From positions 248,001-312,000 of the forward strand of contig CBDFHC010000003.1 of the NCBI GenBank assembly GCA_965247585.1: a stretch of DNA of 64,000 nucleotides, given 5' to 3'. This DNA comes from CBDFHC01 sp965247585. Its GTDB lineage: Bacteria > Chloroflexota > Dehalococcoidia > Lucifugimonadales > GCA-2712585. The notes under the pieces are model-generated. The model was not told the DNA's origin, did not search any database, and was given only the letters and a program-made list of their open reading frames with translations. Positions 17,450 through 25,013 of this stretch are shown piece after piece. The position numbers were made by a program, and so were the translations under genes. Each line of letters begins with the position of its first letter. The stretch's first letter is position 1.

Positions 17450-18964
17450 CTACGGGGCCTCCCAGTTGATCTGCTGCTCGAAGGAGTAGGCCACGTGGTA
17501 GAGAGTCGATTCGTCGAAGTGGCGGCCCGTGAGCATCAGGCCCACGGGCAGGCCGTTGGACTTGGCGCAGGGTATGCTGATGGACGGGTGGCCCGTGATG
17601 TCAAAGGGGCCGGTGTTGTTGAGCATGTCCCAGGCGTTGTCCAGCATGGTGCGCCGGGAGGGGGCGAGGGATGCCCGGTGGGCCTTCATCGGGGTGCTGG
17701 GCATCAGCAGCAGGTCGACGCGGCTGAGGTGGTCGTCGTAGGCCTTGTTCCAACCCCGGCGTAGGTTCTGTGCCTTGGCGTAGAGGTGGCCGTGGTAGCG
17801 TTCTATGAGGTAGCTGCCCATGAGGAGGGCCAGCTTCAGGGTGGGGGGCAAGTCGTCGCCCTGGACCTTGCGCGACTTACCGAGGGCAAGGCCCAGCCCT
17901 TCGTTATATAGGCCCTGGGAGAAGTAGCCCAGGCCGTTGCTCTGGAAGAGGGCGGTGGCCTCCTGCATGGCGATGGCGCTCCAGATGGGGAGTCCGGTGA
18001 TGTGCTCCGGGATGGAGATTTCCGTGACCTGGGCGCCCAACTCGGCTAGCTGCTGCGCGGCGCGGCGCACGGCGGCATCCACGTCGGACTCGGAGTTGGG
18101 GAAGCCGAAGCCCTCTCTGACAACGCCGATGCGGACGCCTGAAATGTCCGTTCGGAGGGCGTCGGTGTAGGTCTGGGTGACCACCTCGCGCTGTCGCGGG
18201 TCGAAGGGGTCCTTGCCCGCCAGCACTTCCAGAAGCAGGGCGTTATCGGCCACGTTTCGCGTCATGGGGCCGGCGTGGTCAAAGGTGTGCCCGATGCCGC
18301 CAATGCCGGTGTAGGGCACCAGGCCGTAGGTGGGCTTCATCCCTACGATGCCGCACCAGGAGGCTGGGATTCGAATGGAGCCACCTTGGTCGCCGCCGAT
18401 GGTCATGTCGAAGTCATCATAGAAAAGGGCGGCGGCGGAGCCCGAGGAGGAGCCGCCGGTGAGGTGCTCTTTGCTGTGTGGGTTGAGGCACGGCCCCCAG
18501 GCGCTGGAGTCCCCGGCGCCGGAGAAGGCAAAGTCTTCCATGTTGAGGATGGCGGTGATTTCCGCGCCTTCGTCCAGCATCCGAGTGACGATAGTGGCGT
18601 CTATATCGGGGACATAGCCATCCAGGACGAGGGAGCCGAAGCTGATGGGGATGCCGGCAACGCAAATGTTGTCCTTGAGGCCGATGCGCTTTCCCGCCAG
18701 CTTTCCGGCGCCGGAGCCCTTGACCGAGCAGCGGCGGAGGATGGCGTTGTAAGGGTCTTCAGAGCGGGGCGGCCGCTGCCCGGCGCTGCGGTTCGGGTAC
18801 TTGATGGCGGGTAGGTCCGAGGGCATCTGCTCCAGCGCCTGGAAGGCTTGGAAGAGGTCAGGAATCAGGGCCTGGAACTCTTCGACTTCCTCGCCGGTGA
18901 GCTCAATGTCGAGGTTGTAGGCTAGTTCAATCAGGTCTTCGTCTTGGGGCAATCGGATTGGCAT
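17450..18964 (-). CDS. amidase signature family hydrolase
   Basis: 504 residues. The Ser-cis-Ser-Lys machinery is visible: Lys in GKRIGLKDNIC (residue 97), the GGSSSGSAAAL glycine/serine-rich stretch and the nucleophile Ser in GGDQGGSIRIPASWCGIVGMK. The protein hydrolyses amide bonds; related members act on aliphatic or aryl amides or on Glu-tRNA, but no gatB/gatC is nearby, so this is a catabolic amidase. The N-terminal helical part (residues 1-55, ELTGEEVEEFQAL) matches the AtzF/allophanate-type and peptide amidase-like extension. The ATG at 18964 has AGGAG upstream. It is convergent with the LLM gene. Confidence 0.9.
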   Translation of the reverse strand: MPIRLPQDEDLIELAYNLDIELTGEEVEEFQALIPDLFQAFQALEQMPSDLPAIKYPNRSAGQRPPRSEDPYNAILRRCSVKGSGAGKLAGKRIGLKDNICVAGIPISFGSLVLDGYVPDIDATIVTRMLDEGAEITAILNMEDFAFSGAGDSSAWGPCLNPHSKEHLTGGSSSGSAAALFYDDFDMTIGGDQGGSIRIPASWCGIVGMKPTYGLVPYTGIGGIGHTFDHAGPMTRNVADNALLLEVLAGKDPFDPRQREVVTQTYTDALRTDISGVRIGVVREGFGFPNSESDVDAAVRRAAQQLAELGAQVTEISIPEHITGLPIWSAIAMQEATALFQSNGLGYFSQGLYNEGLGLALGKSRKVQGDDLPPTLKLALLMGSYLIERYHGHLYAKAQNLRRGWNKAYDDHLSRVDLLLMPSTPMKAHRASLAPSRRTMLDNAWDMLNNTGPFDITGHPSISIPCAKSNGLPVGLMLTGRHFDESTLYHVAYSFEQQINWEAP

Positions 18965-19123
18965 GGGAGAGCTCCTTTCTGGTTGTTGGCGCTGGCCTCC
19001 CGGTGGGATGGTGAGGGGTGTAACGGGGCCGGTGATGGGTGGGGGAACGGGATGGCTGCATGGTATCGGGAGGCACCGGGGGCGTCAAGGAGGGGGGTAT
19101 GCAGGTCTGTGAGAGTGGGGGGG

Positions 19124-20665
19124 TTAGCCGCCCGTCTCCACAATGGGTTGGGCCAGAATCCAGAGGCTGAGCATGGTGTAGCCCACCATTAGGGCCAGCA
19201 TGGGGAACTGGCTTCGGAGGGCCGGTGCGCGCCGCTGGAACGTGCGTAGCGCGATGACGTGGGCCAGGTAGACGGAGATGATGTGCCCGACGACGATGGC
19301 GGCTACGGCGACAAACCAGGCAATTCTGGCGTTGACCACGGCGATGTTGACCCGGTAGTCCACGGTGCCGAAGAGGTCCCAGCCGGCGCCGAAGGGGTCA
19401 GACGCCAGGGGGATGAGCAGCTGCCCTTGGACCAGGAGGAAGGAGAAGAAGTGGGCCAGGTGGTAGGCCAGCGCGATGGGGATGAGGGAGTAGACGAAGG
19501 CGCGGGCCATGTCTCCCACCGGGGGAGAGGCCCCCGAGGCGGTGGCCATGAGCCAGGCGGCGATGAGGTAGACGCCGGTGAAGAGGAGGGGGAAAGCGAA
19601 GAGTCCCAGCGTGCCAATGCCGGAGGAGCTCGGGATGGTGGAGTAGAGGTTGTCATGTATGTCCGCCCACAGGGGCGTGGCGGTGAAGCCGTCGAAGGTG
19701 ACGGTGGAGAGGAGCAGCAGCACCAGCGCGACCACTGACGGCGCGATGACCTCGTGGCGAAGGAGGCCTACGGCAAAGGGGCGGAGGTTGAGCTGCCGCT
19801 GGGCCGCCGGGGCGCGGCGGAAGCATTCAGGGCAGTTCACGCAGAGGCCGTCCTGGTCGACACACCGGCCCTCGCACTGGTGGCAGGTGGCGGGGGCTTC
19901 CACGCGAAGCTCCGTAGGAGCGAAGCGGGCCAGAAAGCCGAAGACCAGGCTGAAGGCCTCACCCTGGCGGAGCCAGACGTCTTTGCCAAAGGCGAACATC
20001 CCTGCCCACGTGATGATGGAGTAGACCACGGCCATGCGGGCCAGGCTGACGGGCACGGCGGAGTCCTGGTAGACCATCTCCGCCCAGGCGAAGGCGAAGA
20101 AGAGGAGGAGGCCGGGCCAGACGCCCAGCGCGTCGGGGTATGCGCGGCGCAGAGAAAACTGCCTGCCGGGGTTGAGGTTCTGGTAAAGGAGTTCGGCCCA
20201 CTGAAAGAGGGCCGTCCAGGGGTTGATGAGCGCCCAGAGGTTGCCCGCCAGGGCCGAGACGTAGGCGAGGCCGACCCACCATATGACCCAGATAATGGTG
20301 GGGGCCACGTTGTTGGTGGGCTCCTGGTCGCCGCCGAAGCCGACGGCCAGCAGCAGCACGAAGATGGTGACGGATATGAGCCTGACGAGCTGCACCGGCG
20401 CTGGATGGACCAGTCCTCGAAAGGGGCGCCACCGCAGGAGGTTGAGGCGGGGGTACGTGGCCCGGCCGTGGCGGGCGCGAAGGAAGAGGCCGATGACGGC
20501 GAAGGAGAAGGCCACGGCGGCGCCGGCGCCCACAATGTAGAGCCACAGCGGAACGGGCAGGTCATACCGTTCGCCGAAGCCGTGGGCCTGGGCTGAGGCC
20601 GGGTAGAAGGCCCAGAGCAGGAGGCACGCGGCGCTTATTAGCGGTATCTTGATGAGGGGATTCAA
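19124..20665 (-). CDS. polytopic membrane protein resembling fenitrothion hydrolase-annotated proteins
   Basis: 513 residues with a signal-like N-terminus ending ASAQAHGFGERYDLPVP and about 11 hydrophobic segments. A loop near residues 260-285 has six cysteines spaced C-x2-C-x3-C-x6-C-x2-C-x2-C, a zinc- or iron-sulfur-type cluster. The AHGFGERYDLP opening and overall plan resemble actinobacterial and chloroflexal membrane proteins that carry the database name fenitrothion hydrolase; I recall this only from annotations and would not infer that activity. The TTG at 20665 has AAGGA very close upstream; no better start exists. The upstream genes on the same strand encode a cupredoxin-like lipoprotein, a YtkA-like exported protein and a His-rich membrane protein, so a role in metal (copper) handling or a membrane redox system is plausible. 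Confidence 0.6.
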   Translation of the reverse strand: MNPLIKIPLISAACLLLWAFYPASAQAHGFGERYDLPVPLWLYIVGAGAAVAFSFAVIGLFLRARHGRATYPRLNLLRWRPFRGLVHPAPVQLVRLISVTIFVLLLAVGFGGDQEPTNNVAPTIIWVIWWVGLAYVSALAGNLWALINPWTALFQWAELLYQNLNPGRQFSLRRAYPDALGVWPGLLLFFAFAWAEMVYQDSAVPVSLARMAVVYSIITWAGMFAFGKDVWLRQGEAFSLVFGFLARFAPTELRVEAPATCHQCEGRCVDQDGLCVNCPECFRRAPAAQRQLNLRPFAVGLLRHEVIAPSVVALVLLLLSTVTFDGFTATPLWADIHDNLYSTIPSSSGIGTLGLFAFPLLFTGVYLIAAWLMATASGASPPVGDMARAFVYSLIPIALAYHLAHFFSFLLVQGQLLIPLASDPFGAGWDLFGTVDYRVNIAVVNARIAWFVAVAAIVVGHIISVYLAHVIALRTFQRRAPALRSQFPMLALMVGYTMLSLWILAQPIVETGG

Positions 20666-20719
20666 TCCTTATTCATCTTCTAGATTGGTACTAGAATAAC
20701 GCCCATCTGCTACTTGAGA

Positions 20720-20940
20720 AGCCCCCCGGGGGGAGTCTCAGGGTGTCCCTCAGGAATTAACTTTAATAACCTTTCTGGGCGGGTGGGTGGGCGCCACCAA
20801 CCTTCGATTCTCAGTTCTTCGTGGTAGAGAGACCCGTTGTTATGCCTGTTTTGTTTCGGGATGCCGTTCCTCCACAGGTCGGGACCTCTTCCCTCCAGGT
20901 TTTTCGTCCACCTTCGGCTGGCTCAAAAAGGACGGCTTGG
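20720..20940 (+). repeat. Interspersed repeat copy F
   Basis: The 291-bp space between the membrane protein start and the cupredoxin stop contains a plus-strand copy: GGGGGGAGTCTCAGGGTGTC with the CCCTCAGGAA arm (one stem mismatch), TTTAATAACCTTTCTGGGCG, GGTGGGCGCCACCAACC, and a decayed tail. It interrupts an otherwise co-directional gene set. No gene is seen here. Confidence 0.75.
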
Positions 20941-20956
20941 GAGATGGCGTTAATGG

Positions 20957-21373
20957 CTAGCGGGGCTGGACATCCAGGCGGCCCAGCTCTACCTCCTCGC
21001 CTTCATCTTCGCCGTTGTGCTCGTCTTCTTCATGGCTGTCGTCATCCTCATCGCCAACGATGTGGATGGTGAAGGGAAAGCTCCCGGTGGCGTTGGCGAC
21101 GAACTTTATCACCGCTGGGGCGTCCGGGGAGGCCTGCTGCTCTAGGTCGTAACCGTGGAGGTGGAATGACACGGTCTCGTCAGAGGTAACAGTGAGGGTG
21201 ACGGTGTCGTCCTGGTTGATGGAAAGGTCATCGGGAGGGTCCGCCAAGGCGCCGTCCTGGATTTCTAGCAGGATGTCGCGGTCCTGGGGCGTGTTGCTCT
21301 CGCACGCGGCGAGGAGCAAGGGCACGGCCAGGGAGGTGAGTAGAAGGGTGGTGGCGAGCTTGAACGATTTCAA
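20957..21373 (-). CDS. cupredoxin-like lipoprotein with acidic His tail
   Basis: 138 residues. Residues 1-24 are a lipoprotein signal (lipobox LLAAC). The remaining part is a single beta-sandwich of the EfeO-type cupredoxin-like class: DDTVTLTVTSDETVSFHLHGYDLE and FVANATGSFPFTIHIVGD, with histidines in FHLHGY and FTIHI that could bind a metal. Between the last strands is an insert very rich in Asp/Glu and His (DEDDDSHEEDEHNGEDEGEE), another likely metal-binding stretch. The TTG at 21373 follows AGGAGATT, a good ribosome site. It lies outside the cytoplasmic membrane. The neighbours on the same strand suggest a copper-related cluster. Confidence 0.7.
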   Translation of the reverse strand: MKSFKLATTLLLTSLAVPLLLAACESNTPQDRDILLEIQDGALADPPDDLSINQDDTVTLTVTSDETVSFHLHGYDLEQQASPDAPAVIKFVANATGSFPFTIHIVGDEDDDSHEEDEHNGEDEGEEVELGRLDVQPR

Positions 21374-21412
21374 TTCAATCTCCTGGTTTTGATGAGTGGC
21401 GGCTGAAAAGTA

Positions 21413-21550
21413 TCAGCTCCTCCGGGACTCGGTGGCCGCGAGCCCGACTCTGCGCCGCTTACCCCTGGAAAGGGCGAATAGCGTGCCAATGACAAGGATC
21501 ACCGCTCCGATGCCAATGATGCCGAAGTTAATGCCTCCTCCTCTAACCAC
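21413..21550 (-). CDS. small single-span membrane protein
   Basis: A 45-residue frame whose body is GGGINFGIIGIGAVILVIGTLF followed by a basic ALSRGKRRR segment: one transmembrane helix with a positively charged cytoplasmic end. It overlaps the stop of the YtkA-like gene by 8 bases and precedes the cupredoxin gene on the same strand. The GTG at 21550 is the only ordinary start; no clear ribosome site is visible, so coupling to the upstream gene would be needed. Support is the hydrophobic composition and the tight position; homologues unknown. Confidence 0.4.
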   Translation of the reverse strand: MVRGGGINFGIIGIGAVILVIGTLFALSRGKRRRVGLAATESRRS

Positions 21551-21992
21551 TAACCACGGTGAGAGGGATGTCCACGGTGGAGATGCCCATGTCGCTCTCC
21601 ACGGTGATGGTGAAGATCCAGGGACCTGCGGTTTCCACGGGAATGTCTACGGGGTAGAAGTTGGGACCGGCCAACGCCTCGCGGCCGGCGACCGGCCCGA
21701 CGGGGGGCAGGTCTCCGTCCGGCCTTATGCCGGACAGGCGGAGGACGACGCCGGGCACAGGTTCCTCGCCGCCCATCTGGGAGACGAAGAGGGTCCAGTG
21801 CAGGGTGCCCACCACCGGGGCGGTGGTGGCGCGGACGAAGTAGGGACCCGTGTCGCCGGAGAAGACCTCCCGGGCGCCGGTGTGGGCGCCGTTGGCCGCC
21901 ACGGGGGTGGCGCTAAGGCCCGCGAATGCGGCGGCAAGAATGGCCAGCGCCAGGCCGAAGGCCGGATTGTTTATCACGTTAGGAATCGACAT
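21543..21992 (-). CDS. exported YtkA/FixH-like beta-sandwich protein
   Basis: 149 residues with an N-terminal hydrophobic segment (residues 11-33, ending SATPVAANGA) that is either a signal peptide or an anchor. The rest, VFSGDTGPYFVRATTAPVVGTLHWTLFVSQ through AGPWIFTITVESDMGISTVDIPLTVV, has the layout of the YtkA/FixH-like extracytoplasmic domain (immunoglobulin-like, found next to copper and cytochrome oxidase genes). The ATG at 21992 has AAGAAGG directly adjacent. It is the third gene of a minus-strand set with the His-rich membrane protein upstream and the cupredoxin downstream. Assignment rests on pattern, not on a search. Confidence 0.5.
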   Translation of the reverse strand: MSIPNVINNPAFGLALAILAAAFAGLSATPVAANGAHTGAREVFSGDTGPYFVRATTAPVVGTLHWTLFVSQMGGEEPVPGVVLRLSGIRPDGDLPPVGPVAGREALAGPNFYPVDIPVETAGPWIFTITVESDMGISTVDIPLTVVSG

Positions 21993-22123
21993 CCTTCTTG
22001 AGGCACGATTTGCCTTCTCGATTGTTCGGGACGTGCGGACCCTCAGTATGGAAGGTTGAAAGCGAAGGACCGCGCCCGCCGCGCTGCTACCGCAGCAAAA
22101 GGGGGCAAAGGCGTGGGGGAGGG

Positions 22124-22576
22124 TTAGAGGGCGAGTCTGGGAGGGGGCGGCTCTAGTAAAGGAATTGGCCCCGCATATGTGTGGGGCTGTTGCTGTCGGA
22201 TGCGTTGCAGATAGGCAGCGGCGGCCAGGACCACCGCGGCCACCAGCAGGCCCATGATGAAGCCGCCTTGGGTGAGGGTGCTGCCATCGCCGTCAGAGGG
22301 AAGGTAGATGAGGCCGTTGCCTTCCAGGGGCAGAGAGGTGCCGGGTGGGGAGGGCGCCACCGCTGTGTGGCTGTGGGCCGTCTGGAGGAGGTGGAGATGC
22401 TGGAGGGGGGCGCCGCTGGGGTAGATGTGGGCGTGGCCGGGGAGCCTTTCAATGAAGTGGTGGTCCGCCACGGGGCCCAGGAGGTAAAGGAGTTGGGTGG
22501 CTATTACCAGGGCCGTGCACCAGCGTGCGAGACCGATCATGGCCGGGATTACGGCAGGCCGGACGAGATGGTGCAA
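22124..22576 (-). CDS. His-rich membrane protein, two predicted helices
   Basis: 150 residues. A first hydrophobic segment (AMIGLARWCTALVIATQLLYLLGPVA) is followed by a loop dense in histidines (ADHHFIERLPGHAHIY, then LQHLHLLQTAHSHT), and a second helix (GGFIMGLLVAAVVLAAAAYL) leads to a Pro-rich tail. The loop would be extracytoplasmic and could bind a metal such as copper or zinc. The TTG at 22576 is the only start in frame before a stop; a TATAAT lies at 22603-22608 (minus strand), 27 bases upstream. It is probably the first gene of the 22576-to-19124 set. No family name recognised. Confidence 0.55.
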   Translation of the reverse strand: MHHLVRPAVIPAMIGLARWCTALVIATQLLYLLGPVADHHFIERLPGHAHIYPSGAPLQHLHLLQTAHSHTAVAPSPPGTSLPLEGNGLIYLPSDGDGSTLTQGGFIMGLLVAAVVLAAAAYLQRIRQQQPHTYAGPIPLLEPPPPRLAL

Positions 22577-22692
22577 CGTACTGCGAAAAGCGCCATGAGT
22601 GTATTATAACGAGGTAGCCAAGGAGATAAAGTAACAACCCGCGCGCTGTTTAACGTACGGAACCGGTGCTAAAATGGGCTTGTTCTAGACCA

Positions 22693-22968
22693 ATGATAAA
22701 GGGAAAACCGATACCGTTCATTCTGGTGTTCGTGATCGCGATAGCGCTGACGGTCTTCTTCGGGGCGTGGGCGGTGTCGGCGGACCTGGACTCGCAGAAC
22801 CCGGCGTTCGCCCCGGGGTTGGGGTTATACGGCGGCGGATTGGGAGACAAATCGGGGTTGGAGAGTACCGCCAACCAGTACTCGTCTACGCCTCTGACCG
22901 AGGGTGAGGTTAGCGGGGAGGCGCCGTGGTGGCAGAGCGCAGTGTTGACGGCGTGTCCTTTACATTGA
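22693..22968 (+). CDS. small exported or anchored protein, unknown
   Basis: A 91-residue frame from the ATG at 22693: MIKGKPIPFILVFVIAIALT, then a helix ending GAWAVSADLD, followed by a Gly/Ser-rich tail without recognised motifs. The helix may be a signal peptide (cleavage after VSA) or an anchor. No ribosome site precedes the ATG, but TGCTAAAAT (extended -10 type) lies 20 bases upstream, compatible with a leaderless or short-leader mRNA. It is divergent from the His-rich membrane protein, suggesting a common regulatory region. Not recognised; moderately likely real. Confidence 0.45.
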   Translation: MIKGKPIPFILVFVIAIALTVFFGAWAVSADLDSQNPAFAPGLGLYGGGLGDKSGLESTANQYSSTPLTEGEVSGEAPWWQSAVLTACPLH

Positions 22969-22984
22969 ATCCGCGCTGATTCCC

Positions 22985-23290
22985 TCCAAGATAACCCAGA
23001 TAGGCCTTTGGAATGGGGCCTCCTGAGACGAATCAACACCAACCGTACAGGAGAGTGCAGGGAACCTGGGTTCCCTGCCAGGAGTCTGAGGGTGTCCCTC
23101 AGAAATTAGTTTTTACAAACCTTCCTGGGCGGGTCGGTGGGGACCACCAACCTTAGATCTGTAGCCCTTAGGAGCGGCTAACGCTTCGCCCTCGCTGATC
23201 GGCGCCAGAGTACCTATCCGGTGGCTTGCTAGCCATTCCCAGCCCAAATTTTCATCCCTGGTGGTGCTGGTCGCAACCGGCATACGCGCA
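22985..23290 (+). repeat. Interspersed repeat copy G
   Basis: The 362-bp convergent spacer is repeat DNA: CAACACCAACCGTACAGGAG, AGGGAACCTGGGTTCCCTGC, a perfect central hairpin TCTGAGGG-TGT-CCCTCAGA at 23085-23103 followed by AAATTAGTTTTTAC, then GGGACCACCAACC, CTGTAGCCCTTAGGAGC and TTTTCATCCCTGGTGGTGCT near 23240-23270. It is a full-length reference copy. Confidence 0.8.
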
Positions 23291-23330
23291 TGCCTCGCTA
23301 GGACGTACCTGTCGCTGTTGGCGCGATGGG

Positions 23331-24440
23331 TTAGGCACTCACCACCCGGACGGGGTGGCGGAAGACCATGTTGTTGCCGTACCCCAGGCCGTCCCACCTG
23401 TTGGGGAAGTCCAGGGGCTGGCTCTCGCCCTGGTCGTTGGTGGCCCGGGACATGACCGTGTATTCGCCGGGGGACGACGCGTTCCAGTCGAACTCCCACT
23501 CGTACCAGGAGTAGCCGCGGCGGGGGAGCAGGCGGGCTGGGGACCAAGTCTCGCCGGCGTTGGTGCTGACTTCCACTTTGGTGATCTGCTTTTCGCCGGA
23601 CCACGCCCGGCCTGCCAGGGTGTAGCCGCCGGTGGGAACGAACTCGCCGGGCGCCGGGTTAGTGACGATGGACTTGACCTTGATCTGGGTGTGGAACGTG
23701 TAGAAGGTGGGGGCGTCCGGGCCATTGATGGTCATGTAGCGCTGGGTCTGATAGAACCCCTTGAACTCATGGTCCAGTACGTGAATGCCGGCCAGCCACT
23801 TGATGGAGCACATGCCGTACCAGCCGGGAACCAGCAGCCGAAGGGGGAAGCCGTGGTTGGGTGGCAGCGGATCGCCGTTCATCTCGTAGGCCAGCAAGGT
23901 ATCGGGGTGGGTGGCCTTGGCTATGGGGAGGCTCCGCTCGTAGGTGACATCTGGTGGGTCGTCGCCAATTTCGTCCGGGCCGTGGTCGGCGCCCTGGAAC
24001 AGCACCTCCACGGCGGAGGGCTTGACCCCCGCCATTTCCAGGACATCGCTCAGGGCGACGCCCGCCCACTCGGCGTTGCTCATGATGCCGTGGCCGGTGA
24101 CGCTCTCCATGACGCCGCCGGAGCGGACGGGGCTGCCCCAGTTTTCGGGGACAAAGCCGTTGCCACAGCACTCCATGGTGACTTCGAAGCGCTTCTTGGG
24201 GAGCCGTTGAATCTCCTGCAGGCTGAGGCTCAGCGTTTTTTCGACGTGCCCGTCAACAGCGAGGCGGAACGTCTCCGGGTCGATTTGGGGAACGTCCTTC
24301 CAATGGTTTCGAATATAGAAAATGTCGTTGGGGGTGACGCTGGACTGGAGGCCCTGAGGAGGGGTGGAAAATGTGCGGCCTCCCGTATTGGTGGGGATTA
24401 GCTGAAGCGTCTCTACTACGCGGGTCTGGGGAGCGGCCAT
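23331..24440 (-). CDS. sulfite oxidase-like molybdopterin enzyme
   Basis: 369 residues with an oxidoreductase molybdopterin domain and a C-terminal Mo-co dimerisation domain. Landmarks: FYIRNHWKDVPQIDPETFRLAVDG, the Mo-ligand Cys in VTMECCGNG (near residue 91), GVALSDVLEMAGVKPSAVEVLFQGAD, YEMNGDPLPPNHGFPLRLLVPGWYGMCSIKWLAGI, and ITKVEVSTNAGETWSPARL typical of the dimer domain. There is no Tat signal, so it appears cytoplasmic, unlike SorA or YedY; no haem domain is attached. It probably oxidises sulfite or another small substrate. The ATG at 24440 follows GGAGG. A cupin gene lies 27 bp upstream on the same strand. Confidence 0.9.
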   Translation of the reverse strand: MAAPQTRVVETLQLIPTNTGGRTFSTPPQGLQSSVTPNDIFYIRNHWKDVPQIDPETFRLAVDGHVEKTLSLSLQEIQRLPKKRFEVTMECCGNGFVPENWGSPVRSGGVMESVTGHGIMSNAEWAGVALSDVLEMAGVKPSAVEVLFQGADHGPDEIGDDPPDVTYERSLPIAKATHPDTLLAYEMNGDPLPPNHGFPLRLLVPGWYGMCSIKWLAGIHVLDHEFKGFYQTQRYMTINGPDAPTFYTFHTQIKVKSIVTNPAPGEFVPTGGYTLAGRAWSGEKQITKVEVSTNAGETWSPARLLPRRGYSWYEWEFDWNASSPGEYTVMSRATNDQGESQPLDFPNRWDGLGYGNNMVFRHPVRVVSA

Positions 24441-24467
24441 GGGAACCTCCTGATGCGGTGAGTTTAC

Positions 24468-24818
24468 TTATTCCAGGTAGCTGGTCTCAAGATGGTCCGA
24501 AGGGTAGACCACGTGAAGGCGGGCTGGGACCCAGGTGTTGTTGACCAGCTTGTGGGGAGTCCCGGCGGGCGCGAACAAGGTATGCCCGGAGCGTACAGTC
24601 TGCACCTGGTCGCCAACGATGATCTGGATGGAGCCTTCCATGACGGTGACGGCCTTCTCGGTGGTGTGGGTGTGAAGGCGTCCGGTATCGCTGGGTTCCA
24701 CGACCACCTCTAGGACGGTGAGGGACCTGGCCCCGTTGGAGGAGTCCACCAGGGGCCGGACGGTGCGCTTTTCGCCCTGCTGCGACGTGGGTTGAAGGCT
24801 GTGGTCTATGATTGGCAT
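24468..24818 (-). CDS. cupin-domain protein
   Basis: 116 residues forming one cupin-2 barrel. Motif 1 is GRLHTHTTEKAVTVMEGSI (metal ligands His, His, Glu near residues 48-54), motif 2 ends APAGTPHKLVN with the fourth His near residue 88. The ATG at 24818 has GGAG upstream. The protein may be a small metalloenzyme or a sensor; the sulfite-oxidase-like gene follows 27 bp downstream, so they probably share an mRNA. Function cannot be specified. Confidence 0.8.
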   Translation of the reverse strand: MPIIDHSLQPTSQQGEKRTVRPLVDSSNGARSLTVLEVVVEPSDTGRLHTHTTEKAVTVMEGSIQIIVGDQVQTVRSGHTLFAPAGTPHKLVNNTWVPARLHVVYPSDHLETSYLE

Positions 24819-25013
24819 ATGTTAGCTCCTCTGAGGGGCGACCTCAGGAATTCACTCCAGGGAATATACCATTTGACGGGTGGTGGTTCTATACACGCTC
24901 CTTGCCCGCCCGCGTTAGGTCATAACCTTGTGAATTGGGAGCGGATGGAATAGATTGAGACCGCTGCAATTCGAGGCCAACGCCAGGCGTTGGCGGATGG
25001 GAAGGCAACTATC

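Noticed and set aside
23226..24401. Plus-strand open frame of 391 codons
   Set aside because: Antisense to the sulfite oxidase-like gene; no recognisable domains, and it begins in repeat DNA.
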